From the IMG/VR virus record IMGVR_UViG_3300046499_000172, positions 1-21,073 of that record: a stretch of DNA of 21,073 bases; one strand, written 5' to 3'. The notes under the pieces were generated by a model. That model made no database searches. It was not told the origin of the DNA and saw only the letters and a program-made list of their open reading frames with translations. The stretch is from a virus. A program made the position numbers and the translations under genes. How positions within the stretch are numbered: position 1 is the first letter of the stretch; the number at the start of each line of letters is the position of its first letter. This document shows positions 4,973-12,850 of this stretch, in pieces.

Positions 4973-5602
4973 ATGCCAGGGACGCTTCAGAGGTGCGAGC
5001 ACTGTGGGGGAGGGCTGCCGGTCGTGCACCGGTCGGACCGCCGCTACTGCTCGGACTCGCATCGCGTCCTCGCAGCTCGGGCCCGCAAGCGAGAGCGCGA
5101 CGCTGCTCTCGCCGCTGAGCAGCAGGCCCGCATTCCGGCCGAGTTGACCGCGCGTCCTCGCTGGGTGCGACACAAGGACAAGGTGCCGATGCGCACCGAC
5201 GGCCGCTTCGCCTCGGTGAACGACCCGTCGTCGTGGTCGGACTTCGCCGCCGCAACCTCGTCAAAGACGGGCGACGGTATCGGCTTCGTGCTCACGTCCG
5301 GCGACGGAGTTGTCGTCATCGACTTGGACCACGCGGTTGAGGCCGGCCGGGTCTTGCCGTGGGCGCAGGCGATTGTCGACCAGTTGCCGTCGACGTACAT
5401 GGAGCGTGGCCGGTCCGGTACCGGCCTGCACCTGTGGTTCCGCGGTGCGGTTCCCGCTGGTCGGCGCATCCGTAAGGGGGAGTTGGCGTTCGAGGTGTAC
5501 TCGGATCGCCGCTACATCATCGTCGGCGACCGGGTCCCCGGTACGCCGCTTGAGCTTGCCGAGCTGCCTGACGCAGCCGGCTTGGTTGCCTCGCTGACGT
5601 GA
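4973..5602 (+). CDS. zinc-finger plus minimal primase-polymerase (AEP) domain protein
   Basis: The 209-residue product begins with a small zinc-finger-like segment (CEHCG at 8-12, YCSDSH at 25-30) and a basic helix. It continues with an archaeo-eukaryotic primase fold of the phage Prim-Pol type: GIGFVLT (102-108), VIDLDHA with acidic Asp117 and Asp119, the SGTGLHLW histidine motif (148-155, His153), and FEVYSDRRYIIVGDR (173-187). The family makes primers or copies DNA. Full-length phage members usually carry a primase C-terminal or helicase domain that is absent here, so this is a minimal form. The ATG at 4973 is chosen over an open extension to 4868, because the family-like sequence begins there and a promoter sits just upstream. 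Its role next to the terminases is unclear. Confidence 0.78.
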   Translation: MPGTLQRCEHCGGGLPVVHRSDRRYCSDSHRVLAARARKRERDAALAAEQQARIPAELTARPRWVRHKDKVPMRTDGRFASVNDPSSWSDFAAATSSKTGDGIGFVLTSGDGVVVIDLDHAVEAGRVLPWAQAIVDQLPSTYMERGRSGTGLHLWFRGAVPAGRRIRKGELAFEVYSDRRYIIVGDRVPGTPLELAELPDAAGLVASLT

Positions 5603-5617
5603 CGCCCTGGCGGCGTC
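5601..5617 (+). terminator. hairpin GACGCC-CTGGC-GGCGTC
   Basis: A perfect six-base stem with a CTGGC loop begins inside the stop codon of the primase-polymerase gene. There is no U tract. Its loop and inner stem (GCC-CTGG-GGC) match two other intergenic hairpins in this window, at 5649 and 10125. Confidence 0.5.
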
Positions 5618-5648
5618 CGTCGTGGGGCGCTGTCGTTTCCAGCCCTCT

Positions 5649-5667
5649 GCGCGCCCTGGTGGCGTGC
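5649..5667 (+). terminator. hairpin GCGCGCC-CTGGT-GGCGTGC upstream of the terminase operon
   Basis: A seven-base stem (one G-T wobble) with a CTGGT loop lies 20 bases before the small terminase ATG. The following CCCTGGAGG carries its ribosome binding site. No U tract follows. It could be a weak terminator, a processing site or a translational element setting terminase dose. Confidence 0.5.
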
Positions 5668-5686
5668 TCTGACCCTGGAGGTCGTC

Positions 5687-6124
5687 ATGGGCGCACACGG
5701 ACCTATCCCGAAGCGTTCCGAGGAGCGCCGTCGCCGGAACAAGGATGACGGCCCTGAATTGATCCAGGCTCCGGCCGGGGGTCCTGAGGGTCTGCCCGAC
5801 CTGCCCGAGCCGGATCCGCTGTGGCATCCGATCGCTGTCGACTGGTACCTGAGCCTGCGAGAGTCCGGGCAGGCGGCCTTTTATGAGCCGTCGGACTGGG
5901 CGGTTGCCCGGTACGCCGCAGATCTTATGTCGAAGGTGTTGATGTCGGAGCGCGGCCCGAATGGTCAGCTGGTGGCCGCACTGAACTCGGTGATGGCGTC
6001 GCTGCTGACGACCGAGGGCGACCGTCGCCGGGCTCGCATGGAACTGGAGCGAAAGCCGGCCGGTAGGCAGGCGCCAGCTTCCGTGACGGCCATCGCCGAC
6101 TATCGCTCGTCGATCGGTGGCTGA
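5687..6124 (+). CDS. terS: terminase small subunit
   Basis: This 145-residue protein starts MGAHGPIPKRSEERRRRNKDDG, the basic opening common to small terminases of actinobacterial HK97-type phages. A mostly helical core follows (WYLSLRESGQAAFYEPSDWAVARYAADLMSKVL, then LNSVMASLLTTEGDRRRARMELER). Small terminases form rings that recognise the packaging site and stimulate the large subunit. The ATG at 5687 has GGAGG at 5677-5681. Its last eight bases overlap the GTG of the large terminase, as is usual for this pair. The candidate DNA target would be the repeat block at 4621-4820, about 0.9 kb upstream, but this is inference. Confidence 0.85.
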   Translation: MGAHGPIPKRSEERRRRNKDDGPELIQAPAGGPEGLPDLPEPDPLWHPIAVDWYLSLRESGQAAFYEPSDWAVARYAADLMSKVLMSERGPNGQLVAALNSVMASLLTTEGDRRRARMELERKPAGRQAPASVTAIADYRSSIGG

Positions 6125-7859
6125 CGAGGGAGTCCCCGTCGTCGTCGAACCCTTCACGCTCGGCCCCACATGGAAGCGCGGCCCGGACGGCAAGTTCCTG
6201 CTGCCCGAGTACACGCTGGGCTGGCATGCCCTGGCTTGGACGGCGACGTACCTGCAGCACTACGCCGGGAAGCCGTGGCGGTATACGCCCGAGCAGGCCC
6301 GGCTGACGCTGTGGTGGTACGCCATGGATCCGGTGACGAATCGGTTCCTGTGGCGTGACGGGGTGGTCCAACGGCTGAAGGGTTGGGGCAAGGACCCGGT
6401 CGTGGCATCGTGGGGCGCGTTTGAGTTTGTCGGGCCGTGCCGGTTCGAAAAGGTCGCAGACGAGGGCAATGAGTGGGATGTGCCGCCGGGGCAGCCGTTG
6501 GGCGTGCAGCATCCGGCGGCCTGGGTACAGATGGCGGCGGTGTCGCAGGATCAGACCCGCAACACGATGACGATCTTCCCGGGCTTGTTGTCGAAGCGGG
6601 CGATCCAGGAGTACCGGATCGACCTCGGCAAGGAGATCATCTACGCCGACAAGGGGCGGGCCCGCATTGAGGCCGTGACCTCTTCGCCGCGCGCTCTCGA
6701 AGGCGGGCGCCCGACGGCCACCTACCCCAACGAGACCCATCACTGGGTGGAGTCGAACTCGGGCCACGACATGGCGGCCGTGATCGAGCGCAACGCCACC
6801 AAGTCAGCAGACGGAGCGAGCCGCACTCTGGCCATCACGAACGCGTTCGAGCCTGGCGAGGACTCGGTGGCAGAGCGAACCCGGGATGCATACGAGGCCG
6901 CAGAGGCCGGCCGTGCCGCCGACACGGGCTTGTTCTACGACACCCTGGAGGCTCCGCCGGAGGCGAAGCTGACGGAAGCGTGGATCGAGCCGACTCTGCG
7001 CGCCGTGCGTGGGGATTCGACATGGCTGGACATCGGCCGACTGAAGGCGTCGATCTTGGACGTCCGCAATCCGCCGAGCCGGTCCCGGCGCTTCTGGTAC
7101 AACCAGATCGCTGCGGCCGAGGATGCGTGGATGGCCCGCTATGAGTGGGACGCCTGTAAGCGCGAGGATCTGGCACTCGCCGACGGCGACGAGGTCGTCA
7201 TGTTCTTCGACGGATCCAAGTCGGACGACGCGACGGGCCTTGCAGCCTGCCGCATGTCGGACGGGCTGGTCTCCGCGCTCGGCGTGTGGCAGAAGCCGGC
7301 GAACTGGCCTTCGCCGAACACGCCCGGGTTCGTGCCCTATCGGGTTCCTCGCGACGAGGTCCACGGCGTCGTTGAGAGCGCCTTCACCCGGTTCAAGGTG
7401 CTGGCGTTCTTCGCGGACCCAGGGTCGGGCCAGGACGATGACGACGGCGAGATGTACTGGGACGCCTACATCGACGTGTGGGGTCAGACGTGGGGCGCCA
7501 AGCTGGCGATGCGGTCCGTGTTGTCGGGCCCGAAGGCTCACGCTGTCCGCTGGGACATGCGCGATCCCCGCAATCAGGAGACGTTCACGGAGGCTGTGAA
7601 GCGGACTCACGCAGACGCGCTGGAGCGGACGCTCATCCACGACGGCCACAAGGTGCTGCGCACTCATGTGATCAATGCCCGGCGGCGGACGAATCGGTGG
7701 GGCATCACAATCGGCAAGGAGCACCGTGAATCTGCACGGAAGATCGACTTGGCGGTGTGCATGGTCGGGTCCCGAATGCTGCGCCGCATGATCCTCAACT
7801 CGCCGAAGCGGGCCAAGAAGAAGAGTCCAGGCAAGGGGAGGGTGGTGGTGCTGCGGTGA
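6117..7859 (+). CDS. terL: terminase large subunit
   Basis: The 580-residue protein is the ATP-driven motor and headful or cos nuclease of packaging. An unusual Walker A-like motif, VVQRLKGWGKDP, is at 83-94. A putative Walker B and coupling region, PNETHHW, is near 204-210 (Glu206). The RNase H-type nuclease part has acidic residues in FFDGSKSDDATGL (Asp365) and FADPGSGQDDDDGE, and a last one in KIDLAVC (Asp544). Length and order match the family used by Streptomyces and mycobacterial siphophages. It starts at the GTG at 6117, overlapping the small subunit by eight bases, and ends in a basic tail (KRAKKKSPGKGR). Its TGA overlaps the portal start by four bases (GTGA). Confidence 0.93.
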   Translation: MADEGVPVVVEPFTLGPTWKRGPDGKFLLPEYTLGWHALAWTATYLQHYAGKPWRYTPEQARLTLWWYAMDPVTNRFLWRDGVVQRLKGWGKDPVVASWGAFEFVGPCRFEKVADEGNEWDVPPGQPLGVQHPAAWVQMAAVSQDQTRNTMTIFPGLLSKRAIQEYRIDLGKEIIYADKGRARIEAVTSSPRALEGGRPTATYPNETHHWVESNSGHDMAAVIERNATKSADGASRTLAITNAFEPGEDSVAERTRDAYEAAEAGRAADTGLFYDTLEAPPEAKLTEAWIEPTLRAVRGDSTWLDIGRLKASILDVRNPPSRSRRFWYNQIAAAEDAWMARYEWDACKREDLALADGDEVVMFFDGSKSDDATGLAACRMSDGLVSALGVWQKPANWPSPNTPGFVPYRVPRDEVHGVVESAFTRFKVLAFFADPGSGQDDDDGEMYWDAYIDVWGQTWGAKLAMRSVLSGPKAHAVRWDMRDPRNQETFTEAVKRTHADALERTLIHDGHKVLRTHVINARRRTNRWGITIGKEHRESARKIDLAVCMVGSRMLRRMILNSPKRAKKKSPGKGRVVVLR

Positions 7860-9322
7860 CTATCTCCATTCCTGAACTGCCGCTGCTGAACTTGTCGGAC
7901 GACGAGCTCGCCCTGATCAGCATGTTGCGCGCCGATCTGCTGTCGGGCCGCTGGCACCTCCAGCTCCGTGACGCCTACTTCAACGGCGAGCAGCTGGTCC
8001 GCGACCTCGGTATCTCGATTCCGCCGCAGCTCAAGGGCTTGCATACGGTGATCGGCTGGCCGCGGGTCGGCGTCGAGAGCCTGGAGGAACGCCTCGATCT
8101 GGAGGCGTTCCGGTGGGCTGACGGATCCGACTCGTCTGATCTTGCGGAGATCGCCGAGGCCAACGACCTCTTCGACGAGTCGAGCCTGGCCCACCTGGAT
8201 TCCCTGATCTACGGCCGCGAGTACTTGGCGGTCGGCTCCGGGGACTGTGGCAGCAACGACTGCCCGCCGCTGATCACAGTGGAGTCGCCGCTCGACATGA
8301 CCATGCTGTGGGACGCCCGGATCCGCATGGGGACCGCGGCGCTGCGAGAGTGCCAGGCCAGCTCCTATCTGGAGTCGGGCCCCGAGGAGCGGATGCTGGT
8401 CCTCTACCTACCGGATCAGACCGTCACCTGTCTGCCGTCGGAGTCTGGCGGCTGGGAGGTCATCGACCGCGATATGCACGGCCTGGGTGTTGTGCCGGTG
8501 GTGCGGCTGGCGAACCGGCAGCGGACCGCGGATCGGGTCGGCAAGTCGGAGATCACCCCCGACGTCATGTCGATCACGGATGCCGCCTGCCGGCGCCTGA
8601 TGGGCATCGAGGTCGCCAGCGAGTTCTTCGGCGCCCCTCAGCGGTACATCCTGGGGGCATCGGAGTCCGCCTTCCAGGACGCGGAGGGCAACGCCAAGTC
8701 GGCCTGGGAGACGTACATCGGCCGGGTGCTGGCGCTGGAGCGGGACGAGGACGGCAACGTTCCGGACGTCGGCCAGTTCGCCGCACATGACCCGTCCGGC
8801 CAGACGAAAATCATCGACCTATATGCGCGGATCATGTCGTCCCAGTTCGGGCTACCGCCGCACATGCTCGGCTACACCACCGACAACCCGGCCTCCGCCG
8901 ACGCCATCCGTTCGACGGAGGCCAAGCTGGTGAAGCGGTCCGAACGCCGGATCCGACGGTTCGGGTCGGCCTGGCAGCAGGCCATGCGGCTAGCTCTCTG
9001 GGTGCGGGACGGGACGCCGCCGGACAAGGCGCGCCGTATCGAAACGGTGTGGCGGAACCCGGCGACACCGACCGTGGCAGCCCAGGCGGACGCCACGGTC
9101 AAGCTCGTCCAGGCCGGGATCCTGCCGGCCGACTCCGACGTGACGTTGGAGATGGCCGGCCTGACGGAGGGGCAACGGCAGCGTGTCGCGGCCGATCGTC
9201 GCCGTTCCTCCGGCCAAGCCGGGAGCAGTGCCCTGATGGATCGGCTCGCCCAGATCGGCGCCGGGCCGGCAGTCCCGGCCGTGACGCCACCGGGGGCCGA
9301 CCTTGGCATCAACAACCTCTGA
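7856..9322 (+). CDS. portal protein (SPP1 gp6/phage_prot_Gp6 type)
   Basis: The 488-residue product follows the large terminase directly and has the features of actinophage portals: an N-terminal LLSGRWHLQLRDAYFNGEQ stretch, the LGVVPVVRLANRQR segment, SEITPDVMSITDAACRRLM, and a central FGLPPHMLGYTTDNPASADAIRSTEAKLVKR helix. Portals form the dodecameric ring at the capsid vertex through which DNA enters and leaves. The GTG at 7856 (overlapping the terminase stop) is chosen, with purine-rich AGGGGAGGG upstream. The open extension to 7757 is inside the terminase and not portal-like. The C-terminus, rich in Ala and Pro, overlaps the next gene by 20 bases. Confidence 0.9.
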   Translation: MTISIPELPLLNLSDDELALISMLRADLLSGRWHLQLRDAYFNGEQLVRDLGISIPPQLKGLHTVIGWPRVGVESLEERLDLEAFRWADGSDSSDLAEIAEANDLFDESSLAHLDSLIYGREYLAVGSGDCGSNDCPPLITVESPLDMTMLWDARIRMGTAALRECQASSYLESGPEERMLVLYLPDQTVTCLPSESGGWEVIDRDMHGLGVVPVVRLANRQRTADRVGKSEITPDVMSITDAACRRLMGIEVASEFFGAPQRYILGASESAFQDAEGNAKSAWETYIGRVLALERDEDGNVPDVGQFAAHDPSGQTKIIDLYARIMSSQFGLPPHMLGYTTDNPASADAIRSTEAKLVKRSERRIRRFGSAWQQAMRLALWVRDGTPPDKARRIETVWRNPATPTVAAQADATVKLVQAGILPADSDVTLEMAGLTEGQRQRVAADRRRSSGQAGSSALMDRLAQIGAGPAVPAVTPPGADLGINNL

Positions 9323-10118
9323 CGGGTCGGCGTCGGTGGCCCGGTGGCGTGCTGCCCAACTGGGGCTGACGAGGCTACTTCTGCGGGACTTGCAGGGCGT
9401 GCGTCGCCTGATTGATCCAGCCCGGTTGCAGGCGTCGGTGCCGTCCTGGATTGAGGCCGTCACTGCGATCGTCGCCCGCTACTCGGAGGTGTCGGCGACG
9501 CTGGCCGCGGACTTCTACGACGGGGAGCGGCAGGCGGCTGGCGTACCGGGCGCGTTCACAGTGACGCCGTCCGGCCCTCCGCCCGGCGAGCAGGTGGACT
9601 CCTCGCTGCGCTGGGCCACGAAGGATCTGTGGCCGCGCGACGAGGCGGTCGCCACCGTGGCACAGCAAAAGCCGTTCGACGCGCGGCTCGAGGCTGCAAT
9701 GACCAAGGCCGACTCGGCGACGCAGAAGCTGGTCGCGGACCGCGGCCGGGAGACGCTACGGCAGGCCGTAAAAGCGGACTCACAGGCGGTCGCCTACGCG
9801 CGGGCCGCGGCGCTCGGCGGATGCTCCTTCTGCAAGTTGATGGCGTCCCGCGGTTCGGTGTACAAGACCGCAGGTTCGGCAGGCCGGGATGCGAACGACC
9901 GCTTCTCTGGTGATGCGTCGGTGGTGAAGTTCCACGACAACTGCCATTGCGCGATCGTGCCCGTCTTTCGCGGGCAGCGGTTCGAGCTGTCGCCGCACGC
10001 GGCGGAGTGGGATCGCATCTACCGCGAGTACGCCCAAGGCCATCCGGGAGATCAGCTCCGCCTTTTCAGGCGGGCGCTGGCGGAGCACGACAGTAATCCG
10101 CTTCCCGGATCTAACTGA
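9303..10118 (+). CDS. MuF-like minor capsid / head morphogenesis protein
   Basis: The 271-residue protein sits between portal and scaffold, where MuF-like capsid proteins are found. Its diagnostic part is GGCSFCKLMASRG (Cys174, Cys177) followed by KFHDNCHCAIVPVF (His211, Cys214, His215, Cys216), a metal-binding arrangement typical of the actinophage MuF domain. The N-terminal half is helical. MuF proteins are packed in small numbers inside the head and assist assembly. The TTG at 9303 overlaps the portal gene; GTG at 9336 in the same frame is an equally reasonable start, giving 260 residues. A terminator-like hairpin follows the stop. Confidence 0.82.
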   Translation: MASTTSDGSASVARWRAAQLGLTRLLLRDLQGVRRLIDPARLQASVPSWIEAVTAIVARYSEVSATLAADFYDGERQAAGVPGAFTVTPSGPPPGEQVDSSLRWATKDLWPRDEAVATVAQQKPFDARLEAAMTKADSATQKLVADRGRETLRQAVKADSQAVAYARAAALGGCSFCKLMASRGSVYKTAGSAGRDANDRFSGDASVVKFHDNCHCAIVPVFRGQRFELSPHAAEWDRIYREYAQGHPGDQLRLFRRALAEHDSNPLPGSN

Positions 10119-10124
10119 TCAACG

Positions 10125-10151
10125 AGGTCGCCCTGGTGGCGGCCTTTCTCA
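10125..10151 (+). terminator. intrinsic terminator-like hairpin between MuF and scaffold genes
   Basis: AGGTCGCC (10125-10132) pairs with GGCGGCCT (10138-10145), with one G-U pair, around the loop CTGGT. It is followed by TTCTCATTT. This is the best rho-independent terminator in the window. It separates the packaging and portal part of the operon from the scaffold and capsid genes. The loop and inner stem match the hairpins at 5601 and 5649. Confidence 0.6.
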
Positions 10152-10181
10152 TTTCCACAGCCCCTGGAGGGCCGATCCGTC

Positions 10182-10832
10182 ATGCCTGAAGAGAACGAGC
10201 AGAGCACCGAGCAGGTCGACAGCAGCACCGAGGAGACCGTCGAGGAGACGGCGACCGAGGAGAGCGGTGCCGAGTCCACGGACGACGCCCAGGAGGCGGA
10301 GACCGAGGCCGAGGAGAAGCCGTTCGACCGGAAGCAGGCCGAGGCGAAGATCCGGAAGGCGAACTCGGAGGCCGCGAACCTCCGCAAGCGCCTGAAGGAG
10401 CAGGAGCCTCAGCTCGCCGAGCTGCAGCGCATCAAGGACTCCGAGAAGTCGGAGTCCGAGCGCCTCAACGACCAGCTGACGGCTGCCCAGGAGCAGATCA
10501 CCGCGACGCGCAAGCGGCTGGTGACGGCGCGCGTGCAGGCGATCGCCGGGGCTTCCGTCGAAGACCGGGCGGCTTTCGCCGACCCGGAGGACGCGGTCGG
10601 TGCCCTGGAGCTCGGCTCGTACATCGACTCTGACGGCGACATCGACGAGGCGGCTATCGAGGCCGACCTCCAGGCGCTTTTGGAGCGCAAGCCGCACTGG
10701 GCGCGAGTCCAGCCCCCGGAGGGCCCGCGGCGCCCCGCACCGGACCGCACTCAGGCGTCCGGCGCAAACAAGCAACGGTCCCTCTCACCCGCGGACGAGT
10801 TCGCCGGGTGGATGAAGTCGCAGCTCAAGTAG
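10182..10832 (+). CDS. capsid scaffolding protein
   Basis: The 216-residue product lies immediately before the major capsid gene and has the usual scaffold composition: a very acidic disordered start (about residues 1-50, mostly Glu, Thr, Ser and Asp), a long charged coiled coil (RKQAEAKIRKANSEAANLRKRLKEQE to about residue 120), a small alpha/beta part, and a basic C-terminus ending WMKSQLK that would bind the capsid protein. Scaffolds shape the procapsid and are then expelled or digested. The ATG at 10182 has GGAGG at 10165-10169. No protease motif is seen in it. The gene is 19 bases from the capsid start. Confidence 0.88.
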   Translation: MPEENEQSTEQVDSSTEETVEETATEESGAESTDDAQEAETEAEEKPFDRKQAEAKIRKANSEAANLRKRLKEQEPQLAELQRIKDSEKSESERLNDQLTAAQEQITATRKRLVTARVQAIAGASVEDRAAFADPEDAVGALELGSYIDSDGDIDEAAIEADLQALLERKPHWARVQPPEGPRRPAPDRTQASGANKQRSLSPADEFAGWMKSQLK

Positions 10833-10851
10833 CTGCGGAAAGAAGGAAGTC

Positions 10852-11808
10852 ATGGCGGCTACGGCCCCCCTCAAGCTCTCCGATGTCAATGCGGCACTAC
10901 TGCCGCGGACCATCACGGCGCCCATCTTCGAGAAGAGCGTCGAGCAGTCCGCGGTGATGGCGCTCGCCCGCCCGGCGCCGCTGGCGATCGACGCGACCAC
11001 GTCGGTGCCGATCCCGATGGACGTCCCGACCGCGGACTGGGTCGGCCAGGCGGCGAAGAAGCCTCTGTCCACCAGCAGCGTCGGCATCAAGCAGATGACC
11101 GCCAAGAAGCTGGCCGTACTCATCCCGGTCGCCGAAGAGGTCGCGATGACCAACGCGGGCGGCCTGTACGAGCAGCTGCAGCGCGACCTGCCGACCGCGT
11201 TCGCGCGGGCCTTCGACCACGCCGCGATCCACGGCAAGACCATGAAGGGTGCGACCGGCCCCTTCGACGACTACCTCGCGCTGACCAGCCACTCGGTGGC
11301 GCTGGGCACCGCGACGCAGTCCACCGGCGGAATCTGGAAGGACTTCGTCACCGGCATGGGCGAGGTCATCGACGACGACTGGGACTACACCGGCACGATC
11401 GCCGACCACCGGCTGAAGCCGATGCTGCTGCTGGCGACGGACACCACGGGCCGCCCGATTCTGGTCGACACGACCACGCCGGGCACCAACATGGCGGCGG
11501 CGGGCACGCTGATCGGTGAGCCGCTGGCGTACTCGCGGTCGGTGTCGGGCAAGCAGCGCCGGCAGTCGACGTCGTCGGACTCGGGCCTTCGGGCGATCGG
11601 CGGTGACTGGTCGCAGGCGGCTTACGGCGTCGGCATGGACATCACCGTGCGGATCTCCAAGGAGGCCACCTACGTGGACGAGGACGGTGGCGTCCACTCG
11701 GCGTTCCAGGAGAACCTGGTGCTGATCCTGGCGGAGGCGTTCTACGGCTACGTGCAGGGTGACGCCGACGCGTTCGTGAAGTACACCGGCACCCCCTCGG
11801 GGTCCTGA
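10852..11808 (+). CDS. major capsid protein, HK97 fold
   Basis: The 318-residue protein has the pattern of HK97-like major capsid proteins. It has a short N-arm, IFEKSVEQSAVMALARPAPL (helix), the DWVGQAAKKPLSTSSVGIKQMTAKKLAVLIPVAEE spine, a long FARAFDHAAIHG region, and near the end DITVRISKEATYVDEDGG, then FQENLVLILAEAFYGYVQGDADAFV. There is no N-terminal delta domain, consistent with the separate scaffold gene upstream. It starts at the ATG at 10852 with GAAGGAAG just before. The TGA overlaps the ATG of the glycosyltransferase (TGATG), an arrangement that couples the modifying enzyme to its likely substrate. Confidence 0.93.
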   Translation: MAATAPLKLSDVNAALLPRTITAPIFEKSVEQSAVMALARPAPLAIDATTSVPIPMDVPTADWVGQAAKKPLSTSSVGIKQMTAKKLAVLIPVAEEVAMTNAGGLYEQLQRDLPTAFARAFDHAAIHGKTMKGATGPFDDYLALTSHSVALGTATQSTGGIWKDFVTGMGEVIDDDWDYTGTIADHRLKPMLLLATDTTGRPILVDTTTPGTNMAAAGTLIGEPLAYSRSVSGKQRRQSTSSDSGLRAIGGDWSQAAYGVGMDITVRISKEATYVDEDGGVHSAFQENLVLILAEAFYGYVQGDADAFVKYTGTPSGS

Positions 11809-12842
11809 TGGTGAGGGCTGTCCCGGCTTCCGCGCCGGGCGGGGCAGCCAGGCCGCTGTCCATCGTCGCCCGCGTGCACGCGATGCCGCCGGAGCACAAT
11901 GCGGGCGCCGAGCACATGCTGGTGTCGATGCTGCGGCCTCTGGTGGAGCGCGGGCACGATGTGTCCGTGTGGCTGTCCCGGTACGGCAAGGCCCACGAGA
12001 TCTACGACTACCGGGGCATCAAGGTGGTGCCGCTGGAGGCCCGCCTGGACTTCCAGACGGCCGTCAAGCGGGCTCACGTCCTGCTGGCCCATCTGGAGAC
12101 GGTGCCTTCGACGGCGTCGATGGCCCGCGGGTACGGCAAGCCGCTGGTCGTGGTCTGTCACAACACGCACCGACCGACCTTCCGGGATGCTGCGGCGGGC
12201 GGGACCGCTCTGGCGGTCTACAACAGCCAGTGGATGCAGGTCGAGGCGGAGCTGTTCTTCGCCGAGTACCCGAAGTCCGTCCGGCCCGAGTCGTCGCTGA
12301 TCGTCCGTCCGCCGGTGTTCGCCGACGAGTATGCGACGAAGCCCGGCAACGCCATCACGCTGGTCAACTGCAACCCGGAGAAGGGCGGCAAGGTCCTCGA
12401 GGCCCTGGCCCGCCGCATGCCGGACCAGCAGTTCCTTGCCGTGAAGGGCGCCTACGGTGAGCAGATCCTTCCCGACCTGCCCAACGTCGAGGTCGTCGAG
12501 CACGTCCGCGGCGAGGACATGCGGGAGAAGGTGTACGCCCGCACCCGCGTCCTGCTGATGCCGTCGTCCTACGAATCGTGGGGCCGGGCGGGCTGCGAGG
12601 CCCTGGCAAGCGGCATCCCTGTCGTTGCGCACCCCACCCCGGGGCTGTGCGAGAGCTTGGGCGAGGCCGGGATCTTCGTGGACCGCGCCGACCTGGACGG
12701 CTACGAGGCCGTGTTGCGGAAGCTGCAAACCGTGGCCGAGTACCGGCTGGCCAGCAAGCGGGCCAAGGCCCGTTCTGCCGAACTCGATCCTTCTGCCGAT
12801 CTGGCTGCCTGGTGCAGCGCCGTCGAGGACCTGGCCCGATAG
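11808..12842 (+). CDS. GT-B (GT4-like) glycosyltransferase in the capsid operon
   Basis: The 344-residue enzyme has two Rossmann-like halves. The N-terminal acceptor half includes NAGAEHMLVSMLRPLVERGHDV (31-52). The C-terminal donor half includes VNCNPEKGG (186-194) and the hallmark E-x7-E site ESWGRAGCE (Glu256, Glu264), followed by GIPVVAHPTPGLCESLGEAGIFV. GT4 enzymes are retaining transferases using nucleotide sugars. Its ATG overlaps the stop of the major capsid gene, and the connector genes follow it. Phage-encoded transferases next to capsid and tail genes are known to glycosylate virion proteins in mycobacteriophages, so the capsid is the likely acceptor. No membrane segment is present. 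GTG at 11811 is an alternative start. Confidence 0.88.
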   Translation: MVRAVPASAPGGAARPLSIVARVHAMPPEHNAGAEHMLVSMLRPLVERGHDVSVWLSRYGKAHEIYDYRGIKVVPLEARLDFQTAVKRAHVLLAHLETVPSTASMARGYGKPLVVVCHNTHRPTFRDAAAGGTALAVYNSQWMQVEAELFFAEYPKSVRPESSLIVRPPVFADEYATKPGNAITLVNCNPEKGGKVLEALARRMPDQQFLAVKGAYGEQILPDLPNVEVVEHVRGEDMREKVYARTRVLLMPSSYESWGRAGCEALASGIPVVAHPTPGLCESLGEAGIFVDRADLDGYEAVLRKLQTVAEYRLASKRAKARSAELDPSADLAAWCSAVEDLAR

Positions 12843-12850
12843 GAGGCGTC

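Noticed and set aside
6804-7724. A 306-residue - strand frame opposite the large terminase gene, and similar long - strand frames elsewhere.
   Set aside because: It lies fully inside a well-supported + strand gene, has shadow-like Arg/Pro/Val composition, and no ribosome binding site or family motif.
12578-12850. An open extension of the adaptor gene back into the glycosyltransferase gene.
   Set aside because: A perfect AGGAGG at 12841-12846 serves the GTG at 12851, and the extension reads as a shadow frame.
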